A DNA stretch of 64,000 nucleotides, from NCBI GenBank assembly GCA_021800535.1, contig JAJYYV010000003.1, forward strand, positions 39,056 through 103,055. The letters are read 5' to 3'. How positions within the stretch are numbered: position 1 is the stretch's first letter; each line of letters opens with the position of its first letter. Shown piece after piece: positions 24,985-34,047 of this stretch. Source of the DNA: a bacterium (GTDB taxonomy: Bacteria; Ratteibacteria; UBA8468; B48-G9; DTJG01). Position numbers and translations under genes: made by a program. The notes under the pieces are model-generated. The model searched no databases. It was not told the origin of the DNA and saw nothing but the letters and a program-made list of their open reading frames with translations.

Positions 24985-25596
24985 ATGAGACAAATAAATA
25001 ATAAAATACTTTTATTTAAAATTTTCTTGTTTTCTATATTTACCTACTTAATACTACTACCTCTTTTTTCCCTGCAGGTGACAGCACCAAAAGGCAGATA
25101 TATTTCTGCCAATTATACTTTGATTTCTATTTATAACCAGGGGTTCATAAATAAAAATATAACAAAATTACAAGAGATTGCCATGATTAATAACAATACA
25201 GCAAATAATATGTTAAAAAAATATAATATAAGAAATAATAAAAAAATTATTGAGTATAATCAAAAAGAAAATCAAAATAGATTCGTGGTTTTTAATACCG
25301 GGAATAATTTTATTGGCAAAAATCAACTTTTAAATGTATCATTTAAAACTAACAATATATTCCAGTCAAATTATCCTGTAAGTAAACAAATAAATAATTC
25401 TAAAGAAAATAGTTCTCCTGTTGTTGACAAAAAGATAAAATCAGAAATTTTAAATATTATCCCTGGGAATGTAAAAGATTTATATAATAAAAAACCTTCT
25501 GTTATTGCGGCCAATTATGTAAAACCTGTGAGAGATTATAAATATGTTTCATATATAAACGGTAAACCAGAAGGTATATCTTTACTTAATTTTTAA
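24985..25596 (+). CDS. Unknown membrane-anchored periplasmic protein
   Basis: I do not recognise this 203-residue protein. It has one N-terminal hydrophobic segment (about 10-32) and an Asn/Lys-rich, low-complexity exported region. Position after exbB-exbD is where TonB or TolA normally lies, but it lacks the proline-rich linker and the TonB C-terminal fold. A GGAGG site precedes the ATG. It may be the energy transducer of this ExbBD set or an unrelated exported protein. Confidence 0.6.
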   Translation: MRQINNKILLFKIFLFSIFTYLILLPLFSLQVTAPKGRYISANYTLISIYNQGFINKNITKLQEIAMINNNTANNMLKKYNIRNNKKIIEYNQKENQNRFVVFNTGNNFIGKNQLLNVSFKTNNIFQSNYPVSKQINNSKENSSPVVDKKIKSEILNIIPGNVKDLYNKKPSVIAANYVKPVRDYKYVSYINGKPEGISLLNF

Positions 25597-25597
25597 A

Positions 25598-25858
25598 ATG
25601 ATAAAAATTGGATATCATATCGCAGTCGCAATATATTTTTTTATAAGTATATCTATCTTAGCATTATGGTCGCTGATTGAAATTAAGAGAAAAAAGGAAA
25701 AAAAATTTATAAAAGAAGAGTCTTATCTTTGGGAATGCCCTTTATGTTTATTTACTTATATCAATAGTAGCGGACAGGAAATTACCCAATGTCCAAGATG
25801 TAAAAGTTTTAATAAAAAAATCAGATTGGTAAATAATATTAAAAAGGGGGAATTATGA
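25598..25858 (+). CDS. Membrane-anchored zinc-ribbon protein
   Basis: This 86-residue protein has one helix (about 8-28) followed by a basic stretch and a zinc ribbon WECPLCLFTY...ITQCPRCKSF. No named family is recognised. It lies 1 nt after the unknown exported protein and overlaps the next gene by 4 nt, so it belongs to the exbBD operon. Confidence 0.65.
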   Translation: MIKIGYHIAVAIYFFISISILALWSLIEIKRKKEKKFIKEESYLWECPLCLFTYINSSGQEITQCPRCKSFNKKIRLVNNIKKGEL

Positions 25859-26061
25859 TTACTGAAATAGGTTTTACAGCAGGAGATATATGGCATTATC
25901 TGGATAAACATGGCGAAGTATATTTGGCAAAGATTGTAAAAGAAATTAATAAACCCAAAGATGTAGTTTTTATGAGTATTGGATGGCTTGCAAGAGAAGG
26001 ACATGTTATTCTTACAAAGGTAGGTAAAGATTATAAAGTGAAACTAAGAAGTAAAACATAA
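25855..26061 (+). CDS. Small winged-helix protein (DUF2582-like)
   Basis: The 68-residue protein reads GFTAGDIWHYLDKHGEVYLA, KIVKEINKPKDVVFMSIGWL and AREGHVILTK, a stand-alone winged helix of the DUF2582 type found widely in anaerobes. ATGA overlap with the upstream gene indicates co-translation. The tRNA-Gln follows 12 nt later and may be on the same transcript. Confidence 0.75.
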   Translation: MITEIGFTAGDIWHYLDKHGEVYLAKIVKEINKPKDVVFMSIGWLAREGHVILTKVGKDYKVKLRSKT

Positions 26062-26073
26062 AAACACAAACTT

Positions 26074-26144
26074 TGGGGGATCGTCTAACGGCAGGACATC
26101 AGACTCTGGATCTGAGTGTATAGGTTCAAGTCCTATTCCCCCAG
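26074..26144 (+). tRNA. tRNA-Gln (anticodon CTG)
   Basis: TGGGGGA pairs with the 3' strand TTCCCCCA (T1-A72), with discriminator G at 26144, as in bacterial tRNA-Gln. The anticodon stem TCAGA/TCTGA encloses CTCTGGA, giving CTG. The T arm is TATAGGTTCAAGTCCTAT. No CCA is encoded. It lies between the exbBD operon and convergent cysK. Confidence 0.93.
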
Positions 26145-26156
26145 ATTAATAATTTT

Positions 26157-27092
26157 TTATATTTCAAAGTATTTATACATGGAAAAATATCTTTCCCCTG
26201 TATCCGGAAAAATTGTAACAACTCTTTTCCCTTTCCCAAGATTTTTTGCCACCTTTAAAGATGCCCACATTGCTGCTCCACTTGATATTCCAACAAGTAA
26301 TCCTTCATTTTTGGCAAGGTCCTGAGATGTTTTAAAAGCATCCACATCATCCACGCATATAATTTCATCTATAATATCTTTGTTAAGTATTTCAGGAATA
26401 AACCCTGCACCAATTCCCTGTATTTTATGTGGGCCTGGTTGTTTTCCTGATATTACAGCACTTGCGCACGGTTCTACAGCAATAATTTTTATTCTTGGAT
26501 TATGTTTTTTTAAAACCTCACCTACTCCTGTAATAGTTCCTCCGGTTCCAATTCCTGCTACAAAAGCATCCAATTGTCCTTTTGTAGATTCCATAATTTC
26601 TTTTGCAGTTGTTTTTCTATGTATTTCAGGATTAGAAGGATTTAAAAATTGTTGGGGCATAAAACTATTTGGAATTTCCTTACAAAGTTCTTCAGCTTTT
26701 TTTATTGCTCCTTTCATTCCATCTTTGCCAGGTGTAAGAACAATTTCTGCACCAAATGCTTTAAGGTGGTACCTTCTTTCTTCACTCATTGTTTCCGGCA
26801 TTGTAAGAACACATTTGTACCCTTTTACAGCAGAAATCATGGCAAGTCCAATGCCTGTATTTCCACTTGTTGGTTCAATAATTGTTCCACCTTTTTTTAG
26901 TTTCCCCTGTTTTTCTGCATCTTCTATCATTGAAAGACAGATTCTGTCTTTTACACTTCCACCGGGATTAAACTTTTCAATCTTGGCAAGAATTTCTGCG
27001 GAATTTGATTCTGCTATTTTATTAATTCTTATCATAGGAGTTTGTCCTATGAGTTCTATAACATTTTCTGCTATTTTATCTGAAAATGGCAT
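26157..27092 (-). CDS. cysK: Cysteine synthase A
   Basis: O-acetylserine sulfhydrylase of 311 residues. The PLP lysine is in NPGGSVKDRI near 48, the substrate loop is TSGNTGIGLA near 75, the phosphate loop GIGTGGTITGVG near 183 and the PLP-ring contact GISSGAAM near 270. A GGAGGG site precedes the ATG. No cysE is adjacent. A GAF-ANTAR gene is divergent. Confidence 0.95.
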   Translation of the reverse strand: MPFSDKIAENVIELIGQTPMIRINKIAESNSAEILAKIEKFNPGGSVKDRICLSMIEDAEKQGKLKKGGTIIEPTSGNTGIGLAMISAVKGYKCVLTMPETMSEERRYHLKAFGAEIVLTPGKDGMKGAIKKAEELCKEIPNSFMPQQFLNPSNPEIHRKTTAKEIMESTKGQLDAFVAGIGTGGTITGVGEVLKKHNPRIKIIAVEPCASAVISGKQPGPHKIQGIGAGFIPEILNKDIIDEIICVDDVDAFKTSQDLAKNEGLLVGISSGAAMWASLKVAKNLGKGKRVVTIFPDTGERYFSMYKYFEI

Positions 27093-27158
27093 ATTTCCCT
27101 CCGGGCTTTTTATTAATATATTTATATTATACCGTTAAAATATGTTAAAATACAATCT

Positions 27159-28358
27159 ATGGAAGAAAAAAAAAGAAAAATAAATTTCTGGGAACAGATA
27201 TTTTTAGCATATATAGAAAGTAAAAATTTACAGGATTTTGCTCATTCTTTTATATCTATTATATCATCAATAATGAAAGCAGAAGGTGGTTATATTTATT
27301 TATTGGATAGAGAAAAAAATATTCTTAATCTTTTTGCTTCAAAGAATCCCTATCCTGATCTTATAGGAAAATTAAGTTTTTCTTCAAGTGAAGGTCTTAC
27401 AGGGTGGATAGCCACAAATAAAAAAATCCTGGCTATTGAAAAAAATTGTTATAATGATGAAAGATTTAAACCTATAGATAAATTAAACGAAGACACCTAT
27501 GAATCTTATATTGGCGCCCCAATTAAAAAAGATAATGAAGTGATTGGTGTTCTTTCTGTGAAAAAACGCAGGGTTCATCAATGGTTAAAAAAAGATATAG
27601 AGTTTATGGAAGTGGCTGGTAATATTGCTGGTAAAATATTTGAAAAATATCAAAACATGGAAGAACTTGAAAAAAAAGCGCATAAACTTGAAAACATTGG
27701 ACAGATAAGCAAGACTATTATTTCAGGAAAATATCTGCAGGAAATTTTAAATCTTATTGTTTCTCTTACTGCAGAAGCAACAGGTTCCAAGATATGTTCT
27801 ATAATGCTTCTTAATGCAAAGGTAAATGAATTAGAGATAAAAGCAAGTCAAAGTCTTTCTCCTGAATATCTTAATAAGGCAAATCTAAAAATTAACGCAA
27901 GCATCAGTGGAAAGGCATTGTTGGAAAAAAGACCAATTATTGTTTTAGATGTTACCAAAGAATCTCTTTACCAATATCCTGAAATAGCTAAAAAAGAAGG
28001 TCTTGTTTCACTTTTGGCTGTTCCAATGATATTAAAAGGTAAATCCATAGGAGTCATTAATAGCTACACAGATTATCCCCATAATTTTACAGAAGAAGAG
28101 ATAGACCATCTTTTAACTGTTGCGGCACAGGCAGCTATTGCTATTGAAAATACAAAATTAATGGAAGAAAAAATTGCTATAGAAGAGGCTCTGGAAACAA
28201 GAAAAATTGTAGAAAAAGCAAAGGGTATTTTAATGAAAACAAAAAATTTGTCAGAAGAGGCATCTTATAGATTTATTCAAAAACAGGCAATGGATAAAAG
28301 AAAATCAATGAAAGAGGTGGCAGAGGCAATTATTTTATCAGTTGAACTTGAAAAATAA
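27159..28358 (+). CDS. GAF-GAF-ANTAR regulator
   Basis: The 399-residue protein contains two GAF domains (about 15-165 and 185-335), a short coiled coil and a C-terminal ANTAR domain (ALETRKIVEKAKGILMKTKN, then LSEEASYRFIQKQAM and KEVAEAIILS). ANTAR proteins bind paired RNA hairpins and prevent termination. Here the sensor and RNA-binding output are in one polypeptide with no kinase input. TAAAAT at 27146-27151 lies 7 nt before the ATG (leaderless). It overlaps mfd by 17 nt. Confidence 0.9.
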   Translation: MEEKKRKINFWEQIFLAYIESKNLQDFAHSFISIISSIMKAEGGYIYLLDREKNILNLFASKNPYPDLIGKLSFSSSEGLTGWIATNKKILAIEKNCYNDERFKPIDKLNEDTYESYIGAPIKKDNEVIGVLSVKKRRVHQWLKKDIEFMEVAGNIAGKIFEKYQNMEELEKKAHKLENIGQISKTIISGKYLQEILNLIVSLTAEATGSKICSIMLLNAKVNELEIKASQSLSPEYLNKANLKINASISGKALLEKRPIIVLDVTKESLYQYPEIAKKEGLVSLLAVPMILKGKSIGVINSYTDYPHNFTEEEIDHLLTVAAQAAIAIENTKLMEEKIAIEEALETRKIVEKAKGILMKTKNLSEEASYRFIQKQAMDKRKSMKEVAEAIILSVELEK

Positions 28359-31299
28359 TGAAATTTTAAATGCAGTAGAAACAACACAGGAATATAAATC
28401 TCTTTTTCAGTCTTTATTGGAAAACAGAAAATGTTCTATTATATCTGAAAGTGAAACTTTTGATTCTGTATTACTTTCCTCTTTTTCAAAAAAGATTCCA
28501 GGTAATATTATTGTTATATGTCCTACCCCCCAGGATTCTGATTTGATATTTTTCAATCTTGAAACTTTTTCACAAAACTTATTATATATCCCGGAAATAG
28601 AAACACATCTTCCTCCACAAAACAGGATACAAGACAAAGAAATTTTAAGAATACAAAATATTTTATCTGCATTATTAACAGATAATAATATTATTGTTAC
28701 AAACTTATCTGCAATGTCTATTTACCTGCCATCAAGAGAAAAATTTTTACAGTCTAATTTTCAGATAGAGACAGGAATGGAATTAAAACGGGATGATTTT
28801 ATAAAAGCTCTTTTATCTTTTGGTTATCAGGAAACAGATTTGGTAGAAGGACCTGGAGAATTTGCCCGGAGAGGCAGTATAATAGATTTTTATCCATATC
28901 AGGATAAACCCATAAGGATAGAATTTATTGGCTTCAAAGTATCCTCTATAAGACATTTTGATGCTTTTTCCCAGCATTCTACAGAACAGATAAAAAAATT
29001 TAATCTTATGCCCTTAAGCGAGGATTTTATCCCAGGTGAAAGAACATCAACCTTAATAGATATTTTATGCCCACAATTAATTTTCTTTTTTAACCCTGAT
29101 AATTTTTATAACACATGGGAAAAAATAATTAATACTGCGCATCCTAAATTTAAAGATATTTTTATTGATATTTCTTATATTTTTTCTCTTTCTGCATCTT
29201 GCTTTTATAAGAATATTCCAGGTGATATTTCTGATAATATTTTTATTTTTTCTGTTGCAAATTCCGTGAGATTTGGATTTTTTAATGACAAATTTATATG
29301 GAATACCATAGATAGGGAAAATATATTTATATTTGAAGAAAACAATATACACATTGAAAATATAAAAAAGATTCTGCAATCACATAAAATAGATATTCAA
29401 AACATATCTTTTTCTTCCGGCTATATCAGCAGTCCTTTTACTTTTTCATCTGCCAATATTACTCTTTTAAATGGAGTGCATATTTTAGGGACAAAAAAAC
29501 AGAGAAAGCCATATTATTTTTTTGAAAGTCTGCCTATCGCCAGTCATGATGAACTTAAAAAAGGTGATTATATAGTTCATTATCAGGAGGGGATAGGAAA
29601 ATTTCTTGGAATTGAAAAACTTCCGGGGCATAAAGAAGAAATGATTGTATTGGAATACAGGGATACAGATAAACTTTATCTTCCCTTGAGTCAGATAGAT
29701 TTTATACATAAATATATTGGTTCTTCAGAAATCAAACCCCAATTGAGTAAATTAAAAAGTTCTTCTTGGATTAAAACAAGAGAAAAAGTAAAAAAAGAAA
29801 TCTTTAATTTTGCAACTGAGCTTTATAACCTATATACAGAAAGAAAAAAGATTAGAGGTTTTAAATATCCATTGGATGATGAAATACAGATTAAAATTGA
29901 AGAGGAATTTCCATATCAGGAAACAGTAGACCAATTAAGGGCAATACAGGAAATAAAAAAAGACCTTGAAAGTGAAAAAATAATGGATAGACTATTATGT
30001 GGGGATTCCGGTTATGGAAAAACTGAAGTGGCTATAAGAGCTGCGCTGAAAGTAGTCAGGGGAAACAGACAGGTGGCTTTATTATGTCCTACAACAATTC
30101 TTGCCCAGCAGCATCTTCAAACATTTAGAGAAAGAATGCAGATATTACCTATTGAAATAGAAATGCTTTCCAGACTATATTCTGTCAAAAAACAAAAGGA
30201 AATAATAAATAAATTAAAAACAGGTAGTATTGATATTATTATTGGAACACATAGAATAATTCAAAATGATGTGGAATTTAAAAATTTAGGGCTTTTTATA
30301 ATTGATGAGGAACAAAAATTTGGTGTTCTTGATAAAGATAAAATAAAAAAAAGATTTAAGGATATAGAGGTTCTCACACTTTCTGCCACACCTATTCCAA
30401 GAACATTATATTTTTCCCTTTCAGGCGTAAGAGATTTAAGTATTATTGAAACGCCGCCAGTGGGAAGACTATCAGTTTTTACTTATGTTGGAAGATATGA
30501 TAAAAATCTTATAAAGTCAGCCATATTAAAAGAGATTGAAAGAAATGGGCAGATTTTTTATTTACACAATAGAATCTATGACATTGAAAATGTTAAGAAA
30601 AACCTTGAATCTATGTTTCCGGATATTTCTATAGAAGTGGCACATGGAAGAATGAATGAAAGAAAACTGTCAATGATTATGGAAGATTTTACCAAAGGTA
30701 AAATAAAAATTCTTGTTGCCACATCAATTGTAGAAAATGGTCTTGATGTTCCAAATGCAAATACTCTTATAGTTGATAATGCCCACCTTTTTGGACTTTC
30801 AGACCTATATCAGATAAGAGGAAGAGTCGGTAGGTATAAGGTTCATGCTTATGCATATTTCTTTATCCCTGGCCATGTTTTTATGACAAACCTTATTCAG
30901 GAAAGATTAAAAACACTAAGCACATTAACAAATCCAGGTAGTGGATTTCAGGTTGCAATGATGGATTTACATCTGAGAGGAGCAGGAGATATATTAGGTA
31001 AGAAACAGCATGGTTTTATAAATCAGGTGGGATTTAATCTTTATTGTCAATTCTGGAAGGAGGTTTCTGCCATGTTTACAGGAAGACATCTTTCTCATGT
31101 CTCAGAAAATCCACTTATTAAAGGAACTATTGATTCCCAATGGATTCCCAGTGATAGTATAAGATTTTCTATCTATCAAAAAATTGCGGAAATAGAAAAT
31201 AAAAAACAGGCTAAAGATTTGATAGACCAGCTTCAGGATAGATTTGGACAGGTTCCCCAGGAAACAAAACAATTGATTTTAAATCAAATTAAAAAATAA
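28342..31299 (+). CDS. mfd: Transcription-repair coupling factor
   Basis: Mfd (985 residues) removes stalled RNA polymerase and recruits UvrA. Seen in order are a UvrB-like N-terminal region with the EGPGEFARRGSIIDFYP motif, the RNAP-interacting domain with GDYIVHYQEGIGKFLG near 410, translocase motif I GDSGYGKTEVAIRA near 555, DEEQKFGV, TLSATPIPRTLYFSLSG and the QIRGRVGRYKVHAYAYF motif. It is shorter than the usual 1,100-1,150 residues, mainly in the C-terminal domain. No ATG is available near the start, so TTG at 28342 (or 28348) inside the ANTAR gene is inferred. Confidence 0.93.
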   Translation: MNLKNNEILNAVETTQEYKSLFQSLLENRKCSIISESETFDSVLLSSFSKKIPGNIIVICPTPQDSDLIFFNLETFSQNLLYIPEIETHLPPQNRIQDKEILRIQNILSALLTDNNIIVTNLSAMSIYLPSREKFLQSNFQIETGMELKRDDFIKALLSFGYQETDLVEGPGEFARRGSIIDFYPYQDKPIRIEFIGFKVSSIRHFDAFSQHSTEQIKKFNLMPLSEDFIPGERTSTLIDILCPQLIFFFNPDNFYNTWEKIINTAHPKFKDIFIDISYIFSLSASCFYKNIPGDISDNIFIFSVANSVRFGFFNDKFIWNTIDRENIFIFEENNIHIENIKKILQSHKIDIQNISFSSGYISSPFTFSSANITLLNGVHILGTKKQRKPYYFFESLPIASHDELKKGDYIVHYQEGIGKFLGIEKLPGHKEEMIVLEYRDTDKLYLPLSQIDFIHKYIGSSEIKPQLSKLKSSSWIKTREKVKKEIFNFATELYNLYTERKKIRGFKYPLDDEIQIKIEEEFPYQETVDQLRAIQEIKKDLESEKIMDRLLCGDSGYGKTEVAIRAALKVVRGNRQVALLCPTTILAQQHLQTFRERMQILPIEIEMLSRLYSVKKQKEIINKLKTGSIDIIIGTHRIIQNDVEFKNLGLFIIDEEQKFGVLDKDKIKKRFKDIEVLTLSATPIPRTLYFSLSGVRDLSIIETPPVGRLSVFTYVGRYDKNLIKSAILKEIERNGQIFYLHNRIYDIENVKKNLESMFPDISIEVAHGRMNERKLSMIMEDFTKGKIKILVATSIVENGLDVPNANTLIVDNAHLFGLSDLYQIRGRVGRYKVHAYAYFFIPGHVFMTNLIQERLKTLSTLTNPGSGFQVAMMDLHLRGAGDILGKKQHGFINQVGFNLYCQFWKEVSAMFTGRHLSHVSENPLIKGTIDSQWIPSDSIRFSIYQKIAEIENKKQAKDLIDQLQDRFGQVPQETKQLILNQIKK

Positions 31300-31350
31300 A
31301 TCTCTTCCAATTGTATTTCCAGAGATTTTTTTTAGAGACCTCTTTTAATT

Positions 31351-31379
31351 TTTTTGACAGAAACCCATTCTGTCAAAAA
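31351..31379. repeat. Perfect 12-bp inverted repeat
   Basis: TTTTTGACAGAA (31351-31362) and TTCTGTCAAAAA (31368-31379) are exact reverse complements separated by ACCCA, 51 nt after mfd. No T tract follows on the plus strand. The right arm merges into the reverse-oriented dispersed repeat. Confidence 0.6.
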
Positions 31380-31437
31380 TAAATCTATGTTTAGTGGTAT
31401 TCATTGTGCCATAATAAAATCTATTCCAAAGCAGCGG
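31366..31437 (-). repeat. Dispersed AT-rich repeat, reverse copy
   Basis: Read on the minus strand it contains GGAATAGATTTTATTATGGC, then ACAATGAAT, and 37 nt later ATAGATTTATTTTTGACAGA, matching 3971-4036 almost base for base over about 65 nt. Two units spaced 36-37 nt apart are again present. Confidence 0.65.
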
Positions 31438-31446
31438 GAATTATTT

Positions 31447-31475
31447 TTGTCAAATACTCCAAACGAGAGTAAAAT
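31447..31475 (+). promoter_or_regulatory. Promoter of DUF4258-like gene, leaderless
   Basis: TTGTCA (31447-31452), a 17-nt spacer and TAAAAT (31470-31475) are followed by 6 nt and then the ATG at 31482. Confidence 0.6.
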
Positions 31476-31481
31476 ATAATA

Positions 31482-31724
31482 ATGAAATGTACACATTATT
31501 TCACCTTTGTAAAAAAAAGACCTGATAGAGCGATTATTCAGGAAAAATGGATATTATCAGCAATGGATAATCCTTTGAAAATTGAAATACAAAAAGATGG
31601 AAGAATAAGAAAATGGAAATATATTGAAGAGGTGGGAAAATACTTAAGGGTTGTCTTTTTAGAAGATGGAGAAACTGTTCATAACGCTTTTTTTGATAGA
31701 GATTTCAAGGAGGAACCACAATGA
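31482..31724 (+). CDS. DUF4258-like small protein
   Basis: This 80-residue protein reads HYFTFVKKRPDRAIIQEKWI, IQKDGRIRKWKYIEEVGKYL, RVVFLEDGETVHNAFFDRDF, a pattern widespread in small bacterial genes paired with DUF2283 proteins. DUF4258-type proteins resemble RelE/BrnT toxins in fold, so a toxin role is possible but not shown. It overlaps the DUF2283 gene by 4 nt. Confidence 0.65.
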   Translation: MKCTHYFTFVKKRPDRAIIQEKWILSAMDNPLKIEIQKDGRIRKWKYIEEVGKYLRVVFLEDGETVHNAFFDRDFKEEPQ

Positions 31725-31927
31725 AAATAAGATATTTCGCAGATACAGATACTGCACTTTTGGAATTTTCACAAAAGCCTATTTTTGAAACAAAAGAGAT
31801 ATCAGAAAATCTTTATATAGACATAGATGATAAAGGGAATATTATAAGTATGACCATTGAACATGCAAAAGAAAAAGCCAATCTTTCAGAAGTATCATAT
31901 TTCCAAATGGAACAAGTTGGCGTGTAG
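31721..31927 (+). CDS. DUF2283 family protein
   Basis: The 68-residue protein MKIRYFADTDTALLEFSQKP...ENLYIDIDDKGNIISMTIEH matches DUF2283, a short beta-rich family. It is ATGA-coupled behind the DUF4258-like gene with AAGGAGG as its ribosome site, the usual order for this pair. It may be the antitoxin if the pair is a toxin-antitoxin module. Confidence 0.78.
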   Translation: MKIRYFADTDTALLEFSQKPIFETKEISENLYIDIDDKGNIISMTIEHAKEKANLSEVSYFQMEQVGV

Positions 31928-31984
31928 GAAGATATAACTTTATGACTTGCTTTATATTACTTTATATAAATATAAAATAATATT

Positions 31985-32962
31985 ATGTTTTTAAAATTAT
32001 TTTTTACTGTTTTTTCTATATTTTTGATGATGGGATTTGGCTTTATAGCAAAAAGGTTAAGATTGATAGATACCAATACAATAAAGCAAATGTCCCAGAT
32101 AACCTTAAAAATTTTTTATCCGGCTCTTATCCTTTTTTCTCTTGTAAGCAGTTTTACAATCAGGTCTTTGGTTTCTAATTTAATTCTTCCTGTTGGAACA
32201 ATTATTATTATGTCTGTCGGATTTTTTTATGGACTTTTATTTTCCAAAAGTATTTCATTTGCAAGCCAAAAGGAAGAAAACTCTTTTAGATTTCAATGCA
32301 CTATGAATAATTATACTTTTTTATCATTGCCTATAGTTTTAATGTTATGGGGGAATAAAGGTGTTGGTATTTTAATTTTTTCAAATGTGGGGTCTGAATT
32401 ATGTATATGGACACTCGGTGTTTTATCTTTAACAGGCAGTGTGATGCTTTCCAGAAAAAATTTAAAGCATATTTTAAGTGTTCCTTTATTAACAATTGTT
32501 TTATCTTTTATTATTATTTTTATAAGAGATTATTTATTAGCCCATAATTTTGTTTTTGTAATAGAACCGTTCTTTTTACAGTTTGGCAAGTCCTTTATGT
32601 ATGCCCTTGACCTCTTTGGAAAAGCCTCTATTCCTATTGCAATGTTTATAAGTGGTGGAAGAATATCAGAACTTAAATGGGAACATATTTTTGATATAAA
32701 GGGTATTTATCTTTCTGTTCTGAGATTAATAATTATTCCTGCAACATCTTTGGCTTTTTTTTATTTTTTACCACTTCCCGGGATTTCACTTTTGGTTATT
32801 TCAGTTGTTGCTATTATGCCATCTGCAATAGCAAGTGTTTATCTTAGTGAAATATATGATTCTGATGTTAATTTTTCTTCCAAGGGTGTGCTTTTAACGC
32901 ATTTATTTTCTCTTATAACTATACCTATCTGGTTATACTTTATAATAAAAATATTTCATTGA
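31985..32962 (+). CDS. AEC-family transporter
   Basis: This 325-residue membrane protein has ten predicted helices in the 5+5 layout of the auxin-efflux-carrier family, with SIPIAMFISGGRISE near 215 and IMPSAIASVYLSEIYD near 280 marking the crossover regions. The substrate is probably a carboxylic or amino acid. TAAAAT at 31973-31978 lies 6 nt before the ATG. No biosynthetic gene is adjacent. Confidence 0.85.
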   Translation: MFLKLFFTVFSIFLMMGFGFIAKRLRLIDTNTIKQMSQITLKIFYPALILFSLVSSFTIRSLVSNLILPVGTIIIMSVGFFYGLLFSKSISFASQKEENSFRFQCTMNNYTFLSLPIVLMLWGNKGVGILIFSNVGSELCIWTLGVLSLTGSVMLSRKNLKHILSVPLLTIVLSFIIIFIRDYLLAHNFVFVIEPFFLQFGKSFMYALDLFGKASIPIAMFISGGRISELKWEHIFDIKGIYLSVLRLIIIPATSLAFFYFLPLPGISLLVISVVAIMPSAIASVYLSEIYDSDVNFSSKGVLLTHLFSLITIPIWLYFIIKIFH

Positions 32963-32983
32963 AATAAGGTCAAAAATAGAATT

Positions 32984-33988
32984 TTATAATATTTCTTCTC
33001 CTGTCAGATTTACTATAGAAGAATCACCAAGATTTATAGCCTGAAGGTTTCCAATAAGATGAGCTGAATAACCAATTACAGAATTTTGTAGAATAACATT
33101 TTTTATAACAGCATTATCATTTATTATTGAATTTTGAACAATAACATTGGATAAAAATACCTCTTTGCCAATAGAAACATAAGGTCCAATAACACAATTT
33201 TTCAATTGAGCATCCGGAGAAATATAAACAGGAGGGTTTATTACGACTGATGGTATTTCTGTGTATGCAGGTTTGTTTTTTTTCAGAAGGTAATGATTTG
33301 TTTCCAACAGGGATTCTATTTTCCCGGAATCAAACCACTTATCAATTTCATAAGCAAAAATATTTTCTTTTTTATCAATCATTTTTTGTATTGCATCTGT
33401 TAGCTGATACTCTTCATTTGTTTTGATATCATGTTGAATAATTTCATCAAGACATTGAAATAGCAGTTTACTATTTTTAAAAAAATACATGCCGCAGATT
33501 GCTTTATTTGAAATAAAATTTTTTGGTTTTTCAATAACCTTTTTTATAATTCCATTTTTGGTAATTAATGCCACACCAAATCGTTTAGGGTCATCTACTT
33601 TTTTTACTGCTATCCATGATTTATTTTCTGAAATATATTTTTTTACATCAGCCTCTATTAAAGTATCACCTAAATTAATAAAAACAGGACAATCCACATA
33701 TTTTTTGGTTAAGGAAATAGCATATCCCAGGCCTAAAAACTCTTTTTGTTTTACAAATATGCTATCAATTTCCGGGAAATCTTTTTTGACATAATTAACT
33801 ATTTTCTCTCCTAAATGTCCTATGACAAAAATGATTGTTTTTATCTCAAGACTCTTAATGTATTCAATCAGATGTCCAAGTATTGGTTTTCCTCCAACAG
33901 GTAGAAGGACTTTAGGAATGGTAAAGGTATGTGGAGCAAGCCGTTTCCCCATACCTGCAACCGGCAGTATACAGATTATATTCTTCAT
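32984..33988 (-). CDS. Sugar nucleotidyltransferase (RmlA/GlmU-like)
   Basis: The 334-residue protein has a nucleotidyltransferase domain (PVAGMGKRLAPHTFTIPKVL, INLGDTLIEAD, KKVIEKPKNF, KWFDSGKIESLLETNHYLL) and a C-terminal left-handed beta-helix (CVIGPYVSIGKEVFLSNVIV). It makes an NDP-sugar, most like glucose-1-phosphate thymidylyl- or uridylyltransferases. TATTAT at 34000-33995 is 6 nt before its ATG, so it starts its own leaderless transcript. Confidence 0.85.
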   Translation of the reverse strand: MKNIICILPVAGMGKRLAPHTFTIPKVLLPVGGKPILGHLIEYIKSLEIKTIIFVIGHLGEKIVNYVKKDFPEIDSIFVKQKEFLGLGYAISLTKKYVDCPVFINLGDTLIEADVKKYISENKSWIAVKKVDDPKRFGVALITKNGIIKKVIEKPKNFISNKAICGMYFFKNSKLLFQCLDEIIQHDIKTNEEYQLTDAIQKMIDKKENIFAYEIDKWFDSGKIESLLETNHYLLKKNKPAYTEIPSVVINPPVYISPDAQLKNCVIGPYVSIGKEVFLSNVIVQNSIINDNAVIKNVILQNSVIGYSAHLIGNLQAINLGDSSIVNLTGEEIL

Positions 33989-34047
33989 GGAAAAATAATA
34001 GCATCTTTATCATAAAAAGTAAATTGTATGATATGATTTAAATATTT

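Noticed and set aside
26380..27138. A 252-codon open frame on the plus strand
   Set aside because: It is the antisense of cysK, has no ribosome site and no recognisable protein pattern.
31351..31379. Rho-independent terminator of mfd
   Set aside because: The stem is AT-rich and no T tract follows it on the plus strand.
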